Source: Verrucomicrobiota bacterium (GTDB lineage: Bacteria > Verrucomicrobiota > Verrucomicrobiia > Limisphaerales > UBA1096). Taken from it: a DNA stretch of 9,898 bases. Position 1 is the first letter of the stretch, and every line of letters starts with the position of its first letter. The position numbers and the translations under genes were made by a program. The notes under the pieces were generated by a model. The model was not told where the DNA came from. It was given only the letters and a program-made list of their open reading frames with translations, and ran no database searches. Positions 7,943-9,898 of this stretch are shown one piece after another. The DNA lies in the NCBI GenBank assembly GCA_015658765.1, contig DQOE01000245.1, positions 1-9,898 of the forward strand, written 5' to 3'.

Positions 7943-9898
7943 TCATTGGCCCGCGAAGAGGTCCAACTGCGGCGCGGGCTCGATCCGGCGGAGTTTTTCT
8001 CGCTCGACGCTCTGCCGCGAGACGTAGCGCGCCTCCCCGTCGGGAGAAAGTTCCGTCTCCTCGAGGTTGCGCAGGATGGCCTTGGCCCGCTCGATGACCG
8101 GCTTGGGCACGCCTGCCAGGCGCGCGACGTGGATGCCGTAGCTCTTGTCCGCGCCGCCCTCGACGATCTTGTGCAGGAACACGATCTGTTCGTTCCACTC
8201 GCGAACGGCGACGTTGAAGTTGCGCAGGCGCGGCAGTCGGTCGGCCAGCTCGGTCAGCTCGTGGTAATGCGTCGCGAAGAGCGTCTTTGCGCCAACTTGG
8301 TTGTGCAGATGCTCGACGATCGACCACGCCAGGCTCAAGCCGTCGAACGTGCTCGTGCCGCGCCCGACCTCGTCGAGTATGACCAAGCTCCGGTCGGTGG
8401 CATTGTTGAGAATGTTCGCCGTCTCGGTCATCTCAACCATGAAGGTCGATTGGCCACGCGACAGGTCGTCGCTCGCGCCGATGCGGGTGAAGATACGGTC
8501 CACCAGGTCCACCCGCGCGCGCTTGGCCGGCAGAAACGAGCCGGTGTGTGCCAGCAACGCCAGCAGTGCCACCTGCCGGATGTACGTGCTTTTGCCGGCC
8601 ATGTTCGGGCCGGTGATGACGGCGATTTGCTGGCTGTCGCTCTCGAGTTGTGTGTCGTTTGGCACGAACGGCTCGCCAACCATCGCCTGCTCGAGCACGG
8701 GGTGGCGGCCCTCGTCGATTTGCAGCATGCCCTCGTCGCGCACCTCTGGGCAAACGTAGCCGTGCAGCCGCGCGACCTCGGCGAAACCGGCCAGCACATC
8801 GAGCTGCGCCAGCGCCGAGGCGATTTGCTGAATCTGCCGCAGCGACTGGAGCACCTGCTCGCGCACGCGCTGGAACAACTCGTACTCGAGCTTTTGGCTG
8901 CGCTCCTCCGAGCCTAGGATTTTCCCCTCCATCTCCTTCAGCTCGGGAGTGATGAAGCGTTCGGCGTTGGCCAGCGTCTGCTTACGCATGTAATGCTCAG
9001 GCACCTTGTCGAGGTTTGTCTTGGTTACCTCGATGAAATAACCGAACACGGAGTTGAACCGCACCTTGAGCGAGGTGATGCCGGTTTTTTCCGACTCGTC
9101 TTTTTGGAGCTGGGCGATCCAGTCCTTACCCTCGGTGGCACCGCTGCGGAGTTCGTCGAGCGCCGGGTCGAAGCCTTCGCGGATGATGCCGCCGTCCTTG
9201 AGCGCCATCGGCGGGTCATCGGCGATCGCTCGTGAAATCAGGTTGGTCACCTCGGGCAGCTCATGCAGTTGGCAACCCAGCTCGCTCAACAACGGCGGCG
9301 GGCCGTCCGGCTCGGCATCGTCGAAAATTTCCTCGCTCAGCGTCGGCGCGATGGGGTCGACGGCGCTTTGCACCTTGGCGATCATGCCGCGCAGCGCTGG
9401 CAATTGGCCAAGCGCGCCGCTCAACTGCACCAAGTCGCGGGCGTTGCCGGAGCCGATGCTCAACCGGCTGATCGTCCGCTCGAGATCGCGAATTTCCTTC
9501 AGGCTGTCGCGGAACCGATCCAGCGCCGGGCTGTTGTGGATGAACTGGCCAAGCGCCGCCTGCCGCCGCCGGATCGTCTCGACCGACGAGAGCGGCTGTG
9601 AGAGCCAGTCGCGCAGGCGCCGTGCACCCATCGGCGTCAAGGTGCGGTTGAGCGCGGCGTAAAGCGTTGCCGGCTTGGCCCCCTGGCGATGCAGCGGCTC
9701 GAGGATCTCGAGGTGCTTGAGCGTCGCGGCGTCGAGCACGAGGTAGTCGGCCACCTCGTAAAACGCGAGCCGAGTAAAGTGCGCCACGTCGCGCCGTAGA
9801 TGCTGGCTGACGTAATGCAGCGCGCCGCCGGCCGCGCCGATCGCCGCCGTGCGGCCCTTCAGCCCGAAGCCGTCGAGCGCGGCGACCTTGAAATGATC
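7943..9898 (-). CDS. mutS: DNA mismatch repair ATPase MutS (5' end cut by window)
   Basis: MutS recognises mismatches and loops and, through ATP-driven sliding, recruits MutL. 651 residues are present; the N-terminal mismatch-binding domain with its Phe-x-Glu motif, an estimated 200+ residues, lies beyond the right edge. The fragment starts near the end of the connector domain (LDGFGLKG, about 8-15), then lever and clamp domains (about 38-360, with NSVFGYFIEVTK near 282-293). The ATPase follows: Walker A TGPNMAGKST (429-438), a DDLSRGQSTFMVEM signature (477-490), Walker B LVILDEVGRGTSTFDG (505-520) and His in FATHYHEL (541-548). The protein ends QLDLFAGQ. QLDLF is a textbook sliding-clamp-binding peptide, and no tetramerisation domain follows it. 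Same strand as tRNA-Ser, 46 nt away. Confidence 0.97.
   Translation of the reverse strand, partial: DHFKVAALDGFGLKGRTAAIGAAGGALHYVSQHLRRDVAHFTRLAFYEVADYLVLDAATLKHLEILEPLHRQGAKPATLYAALNRTLTPMGARRLRDWLSQPLSSVETIRRRQAALGQFIHNSPALDRFRDSLKEIRDLERTISRLSIGSGNARDLVQLSGALGQLPALRGMIAKVQSAVDPIAPTLSEEIFDDAEPDGPPPLLSELGCQLHELPEVTNLISRAIADDPPMALKDGGIIREGFDPALDELRSGATEGKDWIAQLQKDESEKTGITSLKVRFNSVFGYFIEVTKTNLDKVPEHYMRKQTLANAERFITPELKEMEGKILGSEERSQKLEYELFQRVREQVLQSLRQIQQIASALAQLDVLAGFAEVARLHGYVCPEVRDEGMLQIDEGRHPVLEQAMVGEPFVPNDTQLESDSQQIAVITGPNMAGKSTYIRQVALLALLAHTGSFLPAKRARVDLVDRIFTRIGASDDLSRGQSTFMVEMTETANILNNATDRSLVILDEVGRGTSTFDGLSLAWSIVEHLHNQVGAKTLFATHYHELTELADRLPRLRNFNVAVREWNEQIVFLHKIVEGGADKSYGIHVARLAGVPKPVIERAKAILRNLEETELSPDGEARYVSRQSVEREKLRRIEPAPQLDLFAGQ
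9401..9416. repeat. Iterated palindrome copy, in mutS
   Basis: CAATTGGCCAAGCGCG contains the 8-mer TTGGCCAA and the 11-mer TGGCCAAGCGC. On the coding strand it reads GCG CTT GGC CAA TTG, Ala-Leu-Gly-Gln-Leu, in the shared phase. The palindrome is degraded on one flank (AA in place of GC). Confidence 0.55.
9546..9556. repeat. Iterated palindrome half-copy (11-mer), in mutS
   Basis: TGGCCAAGCGC on the plus strand corresponds to GCG CTT GGC CAG on the mutS coding strand, Ala-Leu-Gly-Gln in QAALGQFIH. It shares the phase of the other coding copies but lacks the second palindrome half. Confidence 0.5.

Noticed and set aside
7913..8917. 334-codon open frame on the plus strand
   Set aside because: It is antisense to mutS and begins in the tRNA-mutS spacer; no domain is visible.

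Overview
The window is GC-rich chromosomal DNA from a Gram-negative (diderm) bacterium. BamA with five POTRA domains and the start of its barrel shows an outer membrane, and LigA, MutS and DnaB are ordinary bacterial core genes. The gene order and protein style fit the Verrucomicrobiota/PVC group, but that placement is an impression and was not tested. No phage, IS element, CRISPR array or plasmid backbone is visible.

Layout. Positions 1-2045 (minus) hold bamA, which runs off the left edge. Its start overlaps the end of dnaB (2002-3456, minus), so the replicative helicase and the outer-membrane assembly gene form one minus-strand unit. A 155-bp divergent intergenic region (3457-3611) contains a perfect 14-bp inverted repeat. 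A plus-strand cluster follows: a GlcD-type FAD oxidase (3612-4994), a small type II addiction module (antitoxin 5022-5255; ParE/RelE-type toxin 5252-5552, frame-broken at a run of eight T) and ligA (5545-7791), whose start overlaps the end of the toxin frame. Convergent to ligA are tRNA-Ser(GCT) (7807-7896, minus) and mutS (7943-9898, minus), which runs off the right edge. No gene-free stretch exceeds 155 bp.

How the genes relate. DnaB, LigA and MutS serve replication, nick sealing and mismatch repair; BamA inserts outer-membrane proteins; the GlcD-like enzyme oxidises a 2-hydroxyacid. The addiction module is visibly more A/T-rich than its neighbours and looks acquired. It now sits tightly between the oxidase and an essential ligase gene.

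Most unusual signal. A palindrome based on CGCTTGGCCAAGCG recurs across genes and spacers. The 8-mer TTGGCCAA occurs seven times, against roughly 0.1 expected from base composition. The 11-mer GCGCTTGGCCA occurs seven times counting both strands. Six of those are coding, always in the same reading phase, giving Ala-Leu-Gly-Gln. Two copies face each other as the inverted repeat before the glcD-like gene. This resembles a highly iterated palindrome (compare HIP1 of cyanobacteria) or an uptake-type motif, and I do not recognise this exact sequence from any described family.
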